Below are positions 45,433 to 59,660 of a stretch of 64,000 nucleotides of DNA, in pieces. Location of the stretch: contig QNGE01000407.1 in the NCBI GenBank assembly GCA_008508345.1, positions 1-64,000 of the forward strand. Direction: 5' to 3'. The translations under genes and the position numbers were made by a program. The DNA comes from Paragonimus westermani. Lineage: Eukaryota; Platyhelminthes; Trematoda; Plagiorchiida; Troglotrematidae. The notes beneath the pieces are model-generated. The model did no database searches and was not told the DNA's origin. It saw only the letters and a list, made by a program, of their open reading frames with translations. Position 1 is the first letter of the stretch, and every line of letters begins with the position of its first letter.

Positions 45433-46905
45433 TGACCTTTCCTAAACCACCGATTGACTATCAACCCTGCTCCCTAACTGCTCGATATAAAAAACCCGTT
45501 TCATGTTATTGCAAATTTGGTACTGACGAGTCAATACGAAATGCTTGCATCTACCAGTTTTCGTGTTCTAACAGTTTTGTTCAAACATATGTTTCTCACA
45601 ACTGAACATATAGTTGGATTCTGCATTTACAGGATCCCGTACTGGTCAGGAACGACTACTGTGTTAAGCTCGCATCAATCATTACGTGGCTGCTATTTGT
45701 AGTATTTTTTGTTCACTACAAGACGATAAGATCCATGGACTCTCAGAAGGTGGCGTTGCTCTGACTTTGAACATGTGCAGTAGTTTTACTCCGACAGTGT
45801 TGTGCCAACATCCGAGATCCATTAGTGTTGACGTAATGTGTGACGTTGGTGGTCCGTGAGTGTATCTAAACCGATGCGCGAACGAAGTAAGGGTTCTCAG
45901 TGAGGAGGTTCACGGGCTGCCCAAATGTTATAGGCTGGGCGCATGTGAGTATTATTACTGCAACAGCTACGTGCGTATGTGCAGTCATGTTTTTCTGGAT
46001 TTTACATTCGATTAACTTACGGTCTATCATGAAATAGAGGGTCAGGGTACCGCAGAGGGTCTACACCCCCACACTAGATTATAGCAACAATTCGTAGTGT
46101 CAACGACATTAAAACGGGCTGACGTTAAGGTTTACCTGATTGATTGATGGATAGCAATACGCACTCAGTAGATCGACACTAATGAGACCAACCACAACCG
46201 TCCTTTCCTGTAGCACGCTGTACTTGAGAGATCCACCGGATATGACGCGCTGTGTGGCCTTAGTGAATTATGTCTTCGCACAAGGCTGCTACTTCCGCTG
46301 AGAACGGCATGAAAGCGTCACGTTCATGGAATGCTGAGGTGTTTTGGGTGGTACGTATCATTACTTATGTTGCGCCTATATGGTTAAGATGGCTGAAAAG
46401 ATGCTATCACGCTATCAGCTCAATTAAATGCTTCGCCTAGAGTTTGTGAGCAAGTAACAGTGTTTGATGCTTTCTCTGCTCCGGACGATTTTTAAGACTA
46501 GATTTCTCAAAGGTAGGATTCATTTATATAGGAGATGTCGAGAATGTATCACATCTTCGCGAGAAGGCTGTAAGCCTCTTGTCGTGCTGTCTTTAGTCGT
46601 TAGAAAGTTGCTGCGGCCGATTGCTTCGTGCTTTTTAGGGTTTAACACTTGTGTTCCGTCGCTTGATTTATTATGACATCAAAGTTCGCCGCATTCCGCC
46701 CTAGTGTTGTACCTTTCGTTGATCGAAACTGATGCCGTATGGGAAAAGAACAGTTTTCACCGTTCTTTGTTTCCCAAAGCAATTTTTTGTTGAAATTCTA
46801 ATATAAGGGCTTATCTTGTCCATCTGTACTGTGGTCAGAAGAATCAGGGGCTTGGCGTGATATAGATTAATGATTAGGCCTGTTAGTTTTGTTTATGTAG
46901 GTGCG
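45433..46905. other. No supported gene (1.5 kb)
   Basis: Only short frames without family motif. The first part may be the 3' untranslated end of the Penelope-like element. Confidence 0.45.
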
Positions 46906-47126
46906 TCAATAAAATCGTGCTTGCTGCAGGAGATCACTGACATTAAAATTTGATGGGTCTGAAATCCCGTTGGAGTCGCTGTGATATGGAAAGTGGTACT
47001 CATTTCCACCCGTTGGCGCCAAATGCTTGAATGATTCAGCCTCTTCCTTTCTGTCAAGAAGTTGAACATGGGTGCATTTTCCGTTGCACTCCGTTATTTC
47101 TACTTCTTCCACCGGAGGATTATATT
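46906..47126 (-). CDS. Candidate terminal exon of an unknown minus-strand gene
   Basis: The minus strand reads from a good acceptor (GTTATCAG, exon starting at 47126) through 73 codons to a TGA at 46906. The product contains EVEITECNGKCTHVQL, which resembles the 'xVEVxxCxGKC' strand of extracellular cystine-knot domains, but the later cysteines expected of such a domain are missing. The rest is acidic and unassigned. It does not join in frame with the candidate exon at 47622-47840, so at least one more exon or another partner is needed. The identity is a guess. Confidence 0.3.
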
Positions 47127-47621
47127 CTGATAACACGAGTAACTTGAAGTGGAATCACTTACTTCGTGCAGTTCTGTATTATTTGAAATAGTGTTGTTAC
47201 CTTATCGTCGATTATCTTGCTGTTTTTTCTACGATTTCCCGTTTGCTTATCCTGTTTGCTATGTAAAATTTTTACAGATTACTATACACGAATTAATTGT
47301 TAGGTAGATGTTCTTGCGTTCTTTCATATTTGCACGTAGTACATTCATCTTATTCATCCTGTGTTTGAATCCAGAACTTAATGTCAGGTTTTCTTTCGGT
47401 CTTTCGGTTACCAAAATGATGCGCAGATGAAGAAAACTGTGTGAAAATAATTCTATTGCCATGGTAACAAAGTCTGGCCAGATGTATCTGAAAAGATGTG
47501 TTCACACTTCTTACGTTCAGTTATAATACATCCTTCTTATATACCACAGGTGATATGGTCGAAGATGTCTTTTTTCTGTTTCGCCCACCCGAAGCGGCAA
47601 TTCTTTTTGTTTTGTTCTTAC

Positions 47622-47840
47622 AGATACTCTGAATTTTACATCGACTGAGTTACACACTACGCGTTGCATCAGATGCTTTTTGGAGGCATGTGGTGCGTGT
47701 TCCGAATAGTGTAGACTGCAGTTTTGCTGTCTCGTTCTTTGGTAGAAAGAACCGTGCACGTTTAAGTAATCAGACACGATAGGGTAGCCCGCTTGAAGCG
47801 GACCAGCTGTTGATGACACCGGGGAGATTGTGTGCGTCTT
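47622..47840 (-). CDS. Candidate internal exon of an unknown minus-strand gene
   Basis: The minus strand is open from an acceptor-like GCGAAG (exon starting at 47840) to a donor (GTAAGA, exon ending at 47622). It encodes about 73 residues with two Cys (QQNCSLHYSEHAP, QRVVCNSVDVKFRVS). The open frame continues beyond both ends to 47891 and 47517, so the boundaries are uncertain. No family is recognised. Confidence 0.3.
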
Positions 47841-47891
47841 CTTCGCAGATGAGTTGGATATAGAAGATGTGAAATAAGGTGGACCGCGCAC

Positions 47892-50800
47892 GCGTTACAA
47901 ATTACGATCAACCGTTAATCGAATATGTTCGCACCTTACGGCTGAAAGTTGGTGAATGCATGGGACGGTTCGGAGGCTGCTCAGTGTTGATCACGGTTCG
48001 CCCAGAGTTACAAAACTTTCAACAATTCTCCGTTGTTCACCCGAACCTCTGCAGAGTAGGCGATCCCTAATATTGTTATTACGATAGACAACCTGGCTAA
48101 AAGTCATGTCCGAAACTGTCATTACTGTCAAGTTGGTATAGGGGACCTGGTGGTCCAGCGTCCCAATATGATGATCTGATTATTGTTTGGGATTAGATGA
48201 ATAACATATTTTCCGTTTAGTTCTCTTTTTACCTAAGAATCGATCTCAGCGGGAGATCTTTGGCTATTTTGGCAGTCATACAAAGTAGACTTCTTAACAC
48301 ATGCATCATTATTGTCTTTCGAGCAACGTTGATAGGAAGGCTAAAAAATCAATTCCAATCGAGAAGCGTTCCGTGAATACAGTGGTTGATTGCGGACGCA
48401 TTACCCTACAGTACCATTCAGAAACCACCGCTGATCGCAAGGAAAATATGACTCAGACGTAGATATATTATTCACTTAGCTTACAGTATATTGAATCTCT
48501 GCCTGTGGCTTGCTAGTTCGTATTGATTTAGCTTGTAGTTAGTTACATTGGGTTCCAAACTATTCAAATCTTTCAGTTCATCAAGGATTGTTCCATACAT
48601 TTTTCCGCCAGTGCTCACGGGTTTTCAAACTGCAGTTTGTTCAAGCAGGGAAACCCCGCTCGTTATTCCTTTACATGGAGCTTTTTTCAGTAGCTTCTTA
48701 CAGTTTCAATAAAGCGCTTTTCTTTGGGCATTTCACTACGAAAAACATGGCAGTGCTCGTTCCTGCTGGATGCTGTTACTGATGCAGAATTGAATTAAGT
48801 GAGTCGACGCGAGTCAGTTTCTGTTGCCAAGGGCGATGGTTTCCAGGTAGTAGTGATGTAAATTGGTGTACATTGCGTGTCGGCAGTCTGACATCATTTG
48901 CTGACTACGCACGCGAGGGTGGGATACGTCTACTTGTTTGGTAGTCCTAAGAGTTCGATCTGCACGAGTTAACATGATCCCAACGGTTCAGGCGAAGACT
49001 GGGGCTCGGTTCGGAGGTTGTACTTACTTGAAGCTTGAATGAGCAAGACCTATTTCTGAATTCGTGCCGAACTAATGTGCACAGCTACGTACAGTAGTTT
49101 TGATGCACTCAATCGCAAGATGTATGAAATGTTTGTAACTTGGAGATAGGTATGCAGTCTAAAAAACTTCCAGTTCATCGCCATGATCTTTGGCAATTTA
49201 CATGTCTCAGTGATCGAACATGTTTTGCGTTAGCGAGATGTTATTCGTCTGATGGTAGACCGCTTGTGGGTACACTGACAACGCGACGATGGTGTCAGTC
49301 AAGAGCTGATGGATGTGTTTGTTGGTGTGGTTAATGAAAATCACAGCATATTCTGGTCAGCGGACGTTAAACTTGACCAGTTCCCGTAAAGCGTCAACCT
49401 CCGTAATGTTCACTGTAGATTGATACCTGAGATCGAACCGCTATCTAGACAGTAGATTTGACGGTTGTAGTAGTCGATCGCTAACTTACATCGAAACGTA
49501 TTTCTTAGCAAAATGGCGAGTAAGCGTCTGGTCAACCGAAAGCGGTGATCATAAACGTATTCTGAGACTGTTTCCGGCCAAGGTAACTACAAAAAATGTA
49601 TCGTTTTCCATAACTTCTCACCGTGGTATTGCATTCACAAAATTCCACAGTTAAAGTTATCGCCTGGCATCACGTCGTCTTCGCACTGTCGTTTCACTTC
49701 TTGTATGCCTGCGGAGTGCAGGAGGAAGTTAGCCGACTCCATATCAATTGAAAGTGTCACTTGTCAGCCAAAGGAGCTGTGGCTGTTAACCACACTTTTC
49801 TGAAGGCGTAACGCGGGTTTACGCAGTTGTATCGTAGTAGATTCGGTACTAACCAAAATTCGTTTGCCAACTGATTTTGGTCGTCTTAGTGAAACGTTAT
49901 GAAGACCACGTTTGGCTTGTTGATGAAAGTCAACCAGATGGCTCACAAATGTGCCAGTGATTGGTTCTCATTCCCAGGCTGTGTCATGCTCCCTAATATT
50001 TTTAAGCAAATACCAAGTTTTGCGGATCGTGTGATCTGCTGAACTATCGCAGGCAAACGCGAAACAGCACTTCTTCGTTAGGATGTAAATTGATAGACGG
50101 GCAATCAGTGAACAACACCTGCGGTATGGTTGTATTGAACGTCCTCTTAAAAAGACCAGCGGGACGAGGCATAATCAACCCAACCAGTATATCTTTCTGA
50201 ACACACGTCTTTGGAGATCAGGCTGTTCTCAGCTGTTGGTATATGTGATGTTGACTGTAGAGGTTCAGTTTATTTATACGCGAAGTTATCCGGGTATTCA
50301 TTGTCGTTACTCGTGTTACTCATGACTCAAGAAAAAGTGCCGAGTTTATTTCTTCGAACTGATCCTTTTTATCACATTTCCGTTACATTTCAAATTCGTA
50401 AAAGTACAAATATTGCCGACCACGTAGTCTCACTGGTCGTTCCCGGCAACTGTTCTTTCTTCTTCTCAGAGACCTCTGAATACTTGTTAAGTCAATTTGT
50501 CAAATCTTCTTCTCAATCGGCCGCAGTTTTACCTTCGTCGTATTACTTGTTCAAGAAAAGAGATGCTACTAGACTGAGGCCGAAATAAGGTCCCCTAGTG
50601 GACTGAACGATGGTGATCTACTTCGAATATGTGAACCCAATCAAAGCCTGACTACTTATCCTACAGGATTGGCTCAGTGTTGACCCAACAAGAGGTTTTC
50701 GAATAAATAATACCCGTTACCGCTGTATCCTATACTCCAATTCAAACATGGGAGACCTACTCTCGGTTGAATATGAAAACGCTGACTTGCATTTTATCGT

Positions 50801-53800
50801 AAGACATTTTCATTACCGCCCTCATGGATAGCAGTCTACTATTCACTGTCACATACCAATATGAGCATCGCTTAGGCTACTTCACTGACCGTTTTGCTGT
50901 TGATTACAAATCACTTCTATTCATTTCTTTTATTCAAGAAAATTTATATTATTTGACGAGGCCGCCCCAAAAACATGGGAATCTGCAACTCTGGTCCAAT
51001 TTCAAGTTATTGTGAACTTTGTTTCCTGATTATCTCAGCGCGGTATTATTACAGTTTGTTTTCACTGGGCTCGCAAAAGTAATCTGCTATCCGTGATCAA
51101 GTCGACAACCGCCATACAGAACACGGACTACTCGGAAACTTGCGTTTCCGGGTCCATCAAATATCATGAATACCACTGGTGTGTCTGCTATGGGAACACG
51201 CTCACTCCAGTGACGTTAACAGGACTATAATGACTGTTCTCATACCATCCCATTTAACTGTTTACTACTTGTAATGTTCCTGGTGATACACTGGCCGATT
51301 CACTGAGCCTGCTGTCCGAAGCTCTCAGGCTAATTTCTTACCTAGTGAGTAAATTCAGCACTAGTGTCGAGTTAAAAGATAGACTGTACTGGACGGGTCT
51401 ATATCCCAACCAGGCCTTACGCATGGTAGGTAACTGCTCAGTGTCTGGAGAGCACGTTTTTTTATGTATGACTTCGGAGTCAACTTAGTGTTGATCAATT
51501 AGTGTTACCCGTGACGCTTAGCTTTCGATCGGTGTGATCATACATAATCTGAGCTAATGACCGAGTCCTCTTCTCTTTCGAAAATGCCCATTGAAATCAT
51601 CAGAACAACAAAGTGACGAACTACATTCATTTTGTGTTCGATCGTCAGGCGAATTGCAACACAATAAATAAGCAAACAGTATCCAGGGGGAGCATGAACA
51701 CTGGTCAATAGAGATCATGGACTGCACATTTGTTAACAGTTATTTAATCTTCGTTCATTCTATAGGGCGATTTTCTGTTTAAGTGAGTGAAAATCACCAT
51801 GTGTAGTTGAACGCTGGTGCGATTAAAACGGTTTCGTGCGCGATTATAACTCATTTGACCGACTCTAATCACTTTCAGTAGGAAAGACACCTCTCAAATC
51901 GTCCAGCTAGTGCCAGGAAATCAATCCAAAACAACAAGATTTCCAGTTTGGACAGCTGCCAGGAGGATCAGCATCTGACTCTGCAATCAGACCTCTTCAC
52001 CCAGAAGTTCGTTTGGACACCTAACCTCCCTTAGCTCGCAATCAAACAAAACTACAATTTACAACAATGGGTACGTAACGGATCAAGTTTTTATCGAGCT
52101 TTAGGAAGCTTGTGTTGCGTCTTATACTGTTAAAAAATTTACCTTCGGGAAACTTTGGGCCCTGCTTATGGCTATGAGAGTTCCGTGAACGCCGCTGCTC
52201 ATGCTAATCGATAAACAGATGCTCAGATGCGGTGTCTAATGAAAACTCCACTAACACGAGCACACCAACAACCGCCTTCACCCAAGAACTGCACCCAGAG
52301 GTAACACAAACTCCAAATTAACGGACGGGGGGATGTACAGTCATAATACTATTTGTCCCAGACTGATTTCTATCATTTGATTCGTATGTTTCCTTTGAAT
52401 TGTTTCCAGTCTGGTAGATCCATTTGGTTAGGCTGGCATACAGTTGGTTGATTTCCCTTCTTTCGAATTTTTACACCCGAATTCTGTCCCCTCATTGAAA
52501 GCAGTTACTTCTTCCATACACATACGGGGTTTTACACTAACCAGATCATCACTAACGCGTTCTTTTTCTTCGTATCGCACGGTAGTGTAAGTTATAGGAA
52601 ACGTTGAAGATGGCTGACCTCAAACTTCCTATCATCATTATCGCTAACTTTATCTCACTTGTAGAACAAGCGCTCCAACGGAAGTCTCCATTTTATGTCA
52701 ATAATATAACTGTCAAGTTACTTCGTACTTAACTAACTGCTTGACAATGCATGTCCGAGCGCATGATCTGTTATCCGCTGAAGTGCTGTAAGGTTAACAC
52801 CACATGTTTCCTCGTAGCCAAACGATCATATCCTACAGACAATCAGTTCCCCACATCCCCATTGACACCGTTTTTGTTTCGCCCTCGTTTTGCATCTCTG
52901 ATCATTTTCGCTGCAGTTCAGATGATGCAGGGACGGTGCCAACTACTGCAGGTGTTAGCAGATATTTGAACACTTGTACAACCAGTTCATTAACAAAAGA
53001 TAGCAGCATGTACCACTCACAGATTGATTCGGCCTACCGAATAAATTGCATGTATCCGTGACTGATCTGCGTTAAACCGTACCGGTCATGGCTGGAGCAG
53101 TCCACAGTCATTACGGTGGTACAGACTAGGTTCAACAGGAAATACAATTGGTACGATTGGTAATTTTTATTGTACAACCTTCCAGAATATGGTTAAAAAA
53201 GGTTTTTCTGGAGAAATAGTTTCCGATTTAAAGAAATTTCTCATGTACAAATGTGTGCCTACCTGTTCACTGATCGCCTGTTTGATATGATTAAAAGAGT
53301 GGACTGTAACACGGTGACTGACTCATCGTATATTGTTCATAAACACGAGTCTCGGGGCGCTACTAGATTTTATGGCAGCACTACCCTTTTGTGTGGTTTA
53401 GATTCCATGTCAGTCTCTACAGTCAGTCATACTGTCCAAATTTCAGTGGCTGATTTACGAGCCAAATTAGTTAAATTGCGTTCTTTGATGGTATACCTTC
53501 CAGAGGCGTTTGATTTTCCACTTATCGATCGACGCCAAATATCGTAATTTGTTCCTTTCACTTGAAGTCTAGAAATGAAAGAACTGCTGTGCTACAATCA
53601 CGGGATTGCGCTGCTTTGTTGTAAAATCAAGGTTGCTCACATTAAGTTGTGTGTGACTCTTTCTGAACAGTAGCGGTCGTCCAAAAAATCACCAAGAAAG
53701 ATGAGAACCTCCAGAAGTGTCCGATTTAGAGGAACTTTCGCAAAGTGTATGTGCGCATAAGAGATGCTGACGTAGTCAGCAACATTACCGTGTAATTCAC

Positions 53801-56800
53801 TCAGGGTTTTTTCAGTCTACCTCACGGTTGATTGCTCTTCGTGTAGCCGGTCGTTTTTTTACATATAATCAACGGCTTTGTGTATGTTATTGACGAGAAT
53901 AAACGAAGTATTAACATCTCATAGCATTCGTCCATATGTCGTGTGAGTGGGATCGATTAAACCGAACGTTTCAGCCGTATGAGTACAGCGCCTCTCCCTA
54001 AAACAGTTGTGATGTGAATCAGACAGCAAAACGAAAGTTGTTTCGTTTGATAACCTGAACTGTGATTGTGTTTGGTTTTCCTCAATAGTCGTTATTAGTA
54101 GGATCTGTATGCCGAACACTGAGTCGATATAGCATAGACCAATGTAACAGACCGGACTGAATTGGCCAACTCAAGAAGATGGCTGCTTGTGGGATGCGTC
54201 ACTACAGTGAAGTTTTAGTTTGGTAAACATCACTAGCACCTGTGTCTAGGATTGGAAGCAAACTGCCAGTAGTTCTTGTTTTTTCCTACCTCGGTGAGTA
54301 TTAATTTTAGTTTAAGACGGCTTGTTTCATAGTTCTACGTGACAAGACATCTGAGTTGTTCTTGATACAGCTCGTACCTAACAGAAGAAGGATGAGGAAA
54401 GATTTATTAGTGCAAATTTTCTTTTAGATTGGGATGTTTGAAAACGTGGAACAGATCCTCTTCTAACAGATTATTTTTGTTCAAAATAAATGCCATATTA
54501 GTCTAGAAGTAGTTCGTTGCTGCGCACATGTCCGGAAAACGTCAACTGTCCAAAGGCCCGAGACGTAACGTTGGATCCCATGTTCGGCTAAACCCATTAA
54601 CTTGGGGTGTTACAAAGGAATACAGTGTCTTGTGATTTTTAGAACTTCTAGGTGAGTGGTGAGCACACCACTGCAAGTGATGGATGGACAGTGTCGTCAG
54701 CAATCATGGATTACTCGTGAATATACCATTTGTCAGATGAGTACTTGAACATGAATGATCAGGTTTGAATCGCTTGTGCATGTACGACTGGTGCTACCAC
54801 AGCACGATCCGTGGATTGGAATTCGGTCGAACTTCACGTTTCCATGTGGAATCACTTCGGACGTGCAGAATGAGATAGGCGTGTTCGCATATTTGGTCAC
54901 GATGTTTCTACCCACATTAATTACTAGTGGCAATGTGCATGACTGAAGCAGGTTAATCGAACGAATACGCTTTGCCACAATCCTGTCAGTTTTTGAGCAT
55001 TGTTTGTGGTCAAAAAATGAATATTTCTTTCAGATTACCAATATTGTTAGTGATGTACAGAGAGTAAATCATCAACCAATTGTCGTCTAGTAAATTTAGT
55101 TGCAATGTCTAATTTGCAAGTTATTTGACTGTTGGCCTCTCTTCTCTGCTGTTCCCCCGCATCGACATTCGTGAGTAAGAATAATCAAACATTTATTAGA
55201 AATAACCAGAGTATTATCATATTTCCTAGTATTTCTATGCAGATATAACAATTTGAAAATAGATCATATCAAGTTTGCTATGATTAGAAATTGTAAAATC
55301 AATTGATAGAGGCTGGAGTGTGCGTGTGCAAGTTGGATTAATAAAAATGATAAACAGTCAAAATTAAGCGGAACAAAATGATCGGCTGTGCTGTAGGGGA
55401 AAAGTGCAGTGGTGGGGAGCGAAAGAGAAACCAGGACAGCTTGATTGCTTACAAATTGACTGAGGCCGGAAATGCGTTAAGCCAAAGTAAGGCGGGATAG
55501 TTAGTTGGTTGAGCCTATAGGTAGTACGACAGTGGCGGCTGCCAATTTGTGTGTTCACACCACCGGATCACGTAAAACTGCTACTTTATAAGAAAAAATG
55601 TTTCAATTCAGCAAATTTTTTTCATAGCATCGAAGGTGGATCGTTGAACTTGCTCTGCTGTGGTTCTCAAAGTGATTTCTGTTGGCTGTTGTCTTCAGCT
55701 GTCATGACTTCATTTGCACGTAAGATGAAACTTGGTGTGGATGGATAAGTGCTCGCTCAGTTTGTGAAACTTTTCCACGTAGGCATTCAATTCTTTCATC
55801 AAATTATCGCTTTGGACGTCGAGTTTTTTCAGGTTCAGGTGTATGGCTTAAAGTGGATAATGAGACAGAAATTGCATTTACACTTTTAACTCATGGAATC
55901 GGTATTGAAATGATTGGACAGACGAACTCAGTAGAGTGGGCCACTTGTTAGAAATCTTGTTCTAACTACTCAGTATTTATAACCATAAACTGATTCTCCA
56001 ACTCAGTCCAACCGTAAGAGATGGCTAAAGATTTGTCTGTCAGAAGAATTCCCTAACCCGTGCCGAATCGAGGAGCCTTATCCACAAAGTCAAGAAACAC
56101 ATTGTGGAGTGGAAGTCACTTATTTGAAAAAATGCGAGCAATCTTAGTCTGTTTTCCAAAACTCTCCCCTGAGTAACTCATTCTGAATCATCGTCAAAGG
56201 AATGTAACGGACACTGCCAGAATCGTTGAATAAAAAGCAGTGGAGTACAGACAGTGAAAACCTCTGTCGTTTTCTGACACCCAGACTCAAGTTTCTACCG
56301 AAATTCCTCGAAATTATCAACAAACCTTTACCTTTGTTGACTACAACACTATGAACACACATCACCAGACGTTGCAGTTTTGTCTTTGTTTCTTTCTTCG
56401 GTTGGGAAACGGTCATCATCAGTCACAAGTGTGTGGATGAGATAGCAATTCCCCGAAGATTATGGATATTGCAACCCACTTTGGTCCTCACAGAGAACCT
56501 TTTCTTCGTTCAGGTGCTTTTCGTACGAGCTAGAAGGAAGGATCCTTTACAAAGTGGCATATAGAAGATGTCTCATACGATAAATCGTATGTGCAAGGAA
56601 GGTGTGCTGTCATCGGGCTTGCTAATAGGATATCCTTAACAGAGTTCGATTTTGTGCAAAATTAAACACGTAGCTGTAAATAATTAAACCTATAGGATTC
56701 TGACCGCGTGTTGTGTACTGTTAGTGTGATCATGCTGCCTTTTAACTAGCTGCAAGGCGTGCCAGTAAAGACTTATACTGAATGGTACAGTGTGAGACTA

Positions 56801-57149
56801 GACACGCATCCACGGGAACGTTAGTCTGTGTTCGATTGTGTCTGAACTAGCAACCGTGAACTTTATCGGGTGTGAAATCCTCGCCAGAAGATGACAACTC
56901 AGTGACATCAATGTGGTTGCTGAAAGAGTTTAGTCAGTTGACTACCAGTGTGATACAGTTAGCGCTCACTAACTGACTATAAATACTTTAGTAAGACTAA
57001 TTGTCTTCTGTGTATTGCATTAGTCGGTAGAGCTGTGAACTCTGTTTCAGATTTGTGTCTGTTTGTGGGTGGAAACGATTGCTAAACAAAATTAACAATG
57101 CAACCTTTATAGTGTCGTTCAAACCGGATTGTTTCATAAGTTGGCTTAC
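47892..57149. other. Long stretch without a supported gene (9.3 kb)
   Basis: Many short frames on both strands were inspected. The longest are 125 codons at 50211-50588 and 98 at 53251-53547, both plus strand and without recognised motifs. No transposon family, RNA gene or convincing exon was found. The stretch may be intronic to the minus-strand gene whose exons lie at 57.2-63.6 kb. The base composition around 55.0-55.4 kb is visibly A/T-rich. Confidence 0.45.
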
Positions 57150-57345
57150 TTTTGATTTCTGTCGTATCTTTTTCCAGCTGGGCAGTAAAATTTTGCACCT
57201 GTTCCATCAGCTTTGTGGGATCGGCGATACTCTCACCGTTCTCTTCTTCATCCGGGCTCGGTTCCACAGATTTATCTCCAGAGTCCAATTTGCTCATCAG
57301 TTTGTCCAACTCTTCCATCTTCTCTTCCAGCTGCTTGTAAGCGAT
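57150..57345 (-). CDS. Exon of a minus-strand coiled-coil protein (third recognised exon)
   Basis: The exon runs from an acceptor (TATAG) at 57345 to a donor (GTAAGCC) after 57150 and has 196 bases, phase 0 in and phase 1 out. It encodes IAYKQLEEKMEELDKLMSKL, then an acidic break with repeated Glu and Asp, then LMEQVQNFTAQLEKDTTEIK. Heptad spacing of Leu, Met and Ile suggests a coiled coil on both sides of the break. It continues in frame from the exon at 61858-62031. A laminin-type chain is one possibility; this is inference from the coiled-coil style, not from a diagnostic motif. Confidence 0.6.
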
Positions 57346-58599
57346 CTATATGTGGTTTGACATTCGGCGAACAGTGGAAGTGGACAACAAACAAACAGGT
57401 GTACAGTAGTGAACAAGCGAAAATTTGTACAAACCGGAATTGGCCGATCTCACATTTGATGTATACAATCCTAAGTGTACTTTAATTATGTACGATATTA
57501 GACTTGTTTTGCCCCTAAGTTAAGTGTGCGTCTCACGGGAGTGATTGGAACTCGCTAACAAACATAACTTGTGTGACGTCAGCCCAGACACTGTCATAAG
57601 TGATTCAGTGATCAATGTACGACCATGGTTTTTCGGCTGGTTTACCCTCTGAACAAATATGACTTATCAGTAATACACATCTGACTGAGTCTGATTCAAA
57701 ATATGGAAAAAATTGGATGAGTATCGCGTTCTTCATGTCAGACCACCAAATGAACCGATGTCACTTGAATCAGCTAACTATAATAGTCATGATGAACATC
57801 AACAACAAGAACGTTAAGTGGCATACTCTGTAGAGGAGCACTTCTCATGTCTCGGAGGTAAATTGGTTGGAAGAGTATGGATAGGTTTTGTCGTTGGAGC
57901 CTCGGTTGTCTTTGTTACTGGTCGCAGCGTGAGCACCATAACGTTCAGAGTTCAACGCGCTTTCTCAGATATATACCATTGTGCGTACATGCAGCTAACA
58001 TCTGTGCGCCGTGCACAGGAAAACGGTTGAATCTGGATCATGGCCTGCCAGCTTCTGTATGAGCTGGTAGCTGATTACCTGCATCGCTACGAAGTTGAAT
58101 TTCAAGAGCTATGTATTTGAATTGCCATGTGCAATTAATTATTTGTAAATACATCGCAAGTTTAGTATTTCTTAAGAGTCAAATAAGTGGCTTTTGGGGA
58201 AAGATTACTGGAAGTGAGTACATGTGTTGACTGAAAAGGTCCATCGTGCCATCTATTTTGGCACATGGCTGGCGGTTAGTGGGAGAATCGCTTGCCATTT
58301 CTCGTATCGGCAGGCCGCACGACAGTTTGGTGGGTGGTGAGCAACATCCCATCTCGTGTGACTCGTCGGGTGTTCTAGATCGATAGGGGAATTCAGTCAT
58401 CGTCTCACGAATCATCTACAAAAGCAAACCTTGTCCAGTAGCAGACTGAAGGAGCAAGCAACTGTCGTGTTTGGAGGGGATGCTCTGTCCAGTACGGTAG
58501 AGTGACACCGTCCCAATGCTTTTAAGGAAACCTACAGGGCTTTGCTAATCCGTTGACTCGATGTGTACATTTTTAACCTACAGACAGCCTGCCACCTCA
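57346..58599. other. Intronic stretch, nothing recognised
   Basis: This lies between two candidate exons of the minus-strand coiled-coil gene. Short frames only, for example 78 codons at 58179-58415 on the minus strand, with no family motif. Confidence 0.45.
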
Positions 58600-59660
58600 T
58601 TCTACCATTGAATGTAGTATGTGTCAATATTCCGTCGCTAAACAGGTAACTCATTCAGACGCACCGGCAAACTTTGTCATTTCTTAAACGGTGTTTCCAC
58701 AACACACCGCTAATGCTAAAGATACACCAGAGGGTGAAGACGGACACTCTGTGAACATGCTCCACGCCAATGGATTAAGTTTCACAGCCGTACAGTAGGA
58801 CCACTGTCAAAGTGACATTGCAGACTTGACCGTTTAGAAGCAAAAGCAGACTTCGAAATTTCGTTAATTCCATCTGAGTCTTGGCTACACGATTTTTGAT
58901 CTCCACAGACAGTCCACCATCGCTGTCACAACTTCCAAGGCACACGAACCTCTTGATTACCTTCAACGGTCCAACCCACAGGATAGGAATGAGCACAGCG
59001 TTCTGTCAGTCTTGAAAAAGCACCTTGCACGGTGTAGGCGCAATTGCCATACCAAACTGACGAACTTAAGTCCCGAGTCTGTCCGAAATGTTCTTGGCTC
59101 CTTGTGAACCGCTACGGGTCTTAGTATTGTCACTTGTATGCTCGAATTCGAGTGTCTGTAAACAATCTCACACTATCATGTTAGCAGTCTGTCAGCTCGA
59201 ACTCTAGTATCATGTTTACTATGAAATGGAATAAGAAAGAAAAGGCGAGGCAACCTAATCGTATCGCACGGGGTGCTGATAGTTGGCGGTACACTGTCAA
59301 AAGCCCTTAGCCGACCAGATGGGTGAGAGTAAATTACTCTGAGGATGTTCTCATTTTTTTCAGACACACCTCTACTGGTCATACAATCCCAGAACACTGC
59401 TCTGTCAACTAAAACAAAGGGTCCTCTTATGTTTTAAAAGATAACAGCTTTCAGAATCCCATATGAATGGAGGAGTTCGAATGTTTATCGGAGTGTGATC
59501 AATGTAGTCAGTGTAGGAACATCCAGGGCGAAACCGAACATGTTCTTCACAGATAGGTTGTCCACGCGCTACACTTAGCCTAAGAAACACAATGTCTACA
59601 AACAACTTCGATGAAATGGGAAACAAGTTAATCCTGCTGTGATTTACAAACGAATTGCGT
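58600..59660 (-). pseudogene. Decayed RTE-like LINE (reverse transcriptase to C-terminus)
   Basis: Minus-strand fragments in family order. FPISSKLFVDIVFLRLS and ICEEHVRFRPGCSYTDYI (59630-59510) match the 'SKLxxSIxLxRL' and 'EEQAGFRPGRxxxDQI' blocks. CMTSRGVSEKNENILRVIYS and SGRLRAF (59390-59290) match 'GVPxKxxxLLRxLY...GRVRAxG'. VIKRFVCLGSCDSDGGLSVE and NRVAKTQMELTKFRSLL (58960-58850) match 'FxYLGSxISxDGxxxxEIxxRIxKA', and VVLLYGCET follows (58800). A C-terminal WKHRLRNDKVCRCV occurs near 58690. The FADD catalytic block was not recovered. The copy is riddled with shifts and lies in the presumed intron of the coiled-coil gene, same strand. Confidence 0.8.

Noticed and set aside
50211..50588. 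125-codon plus-strand gene
   Set aside because: Hydrophobic and serine-rich, no motif, no splice or promoter context; length alone is not enough.
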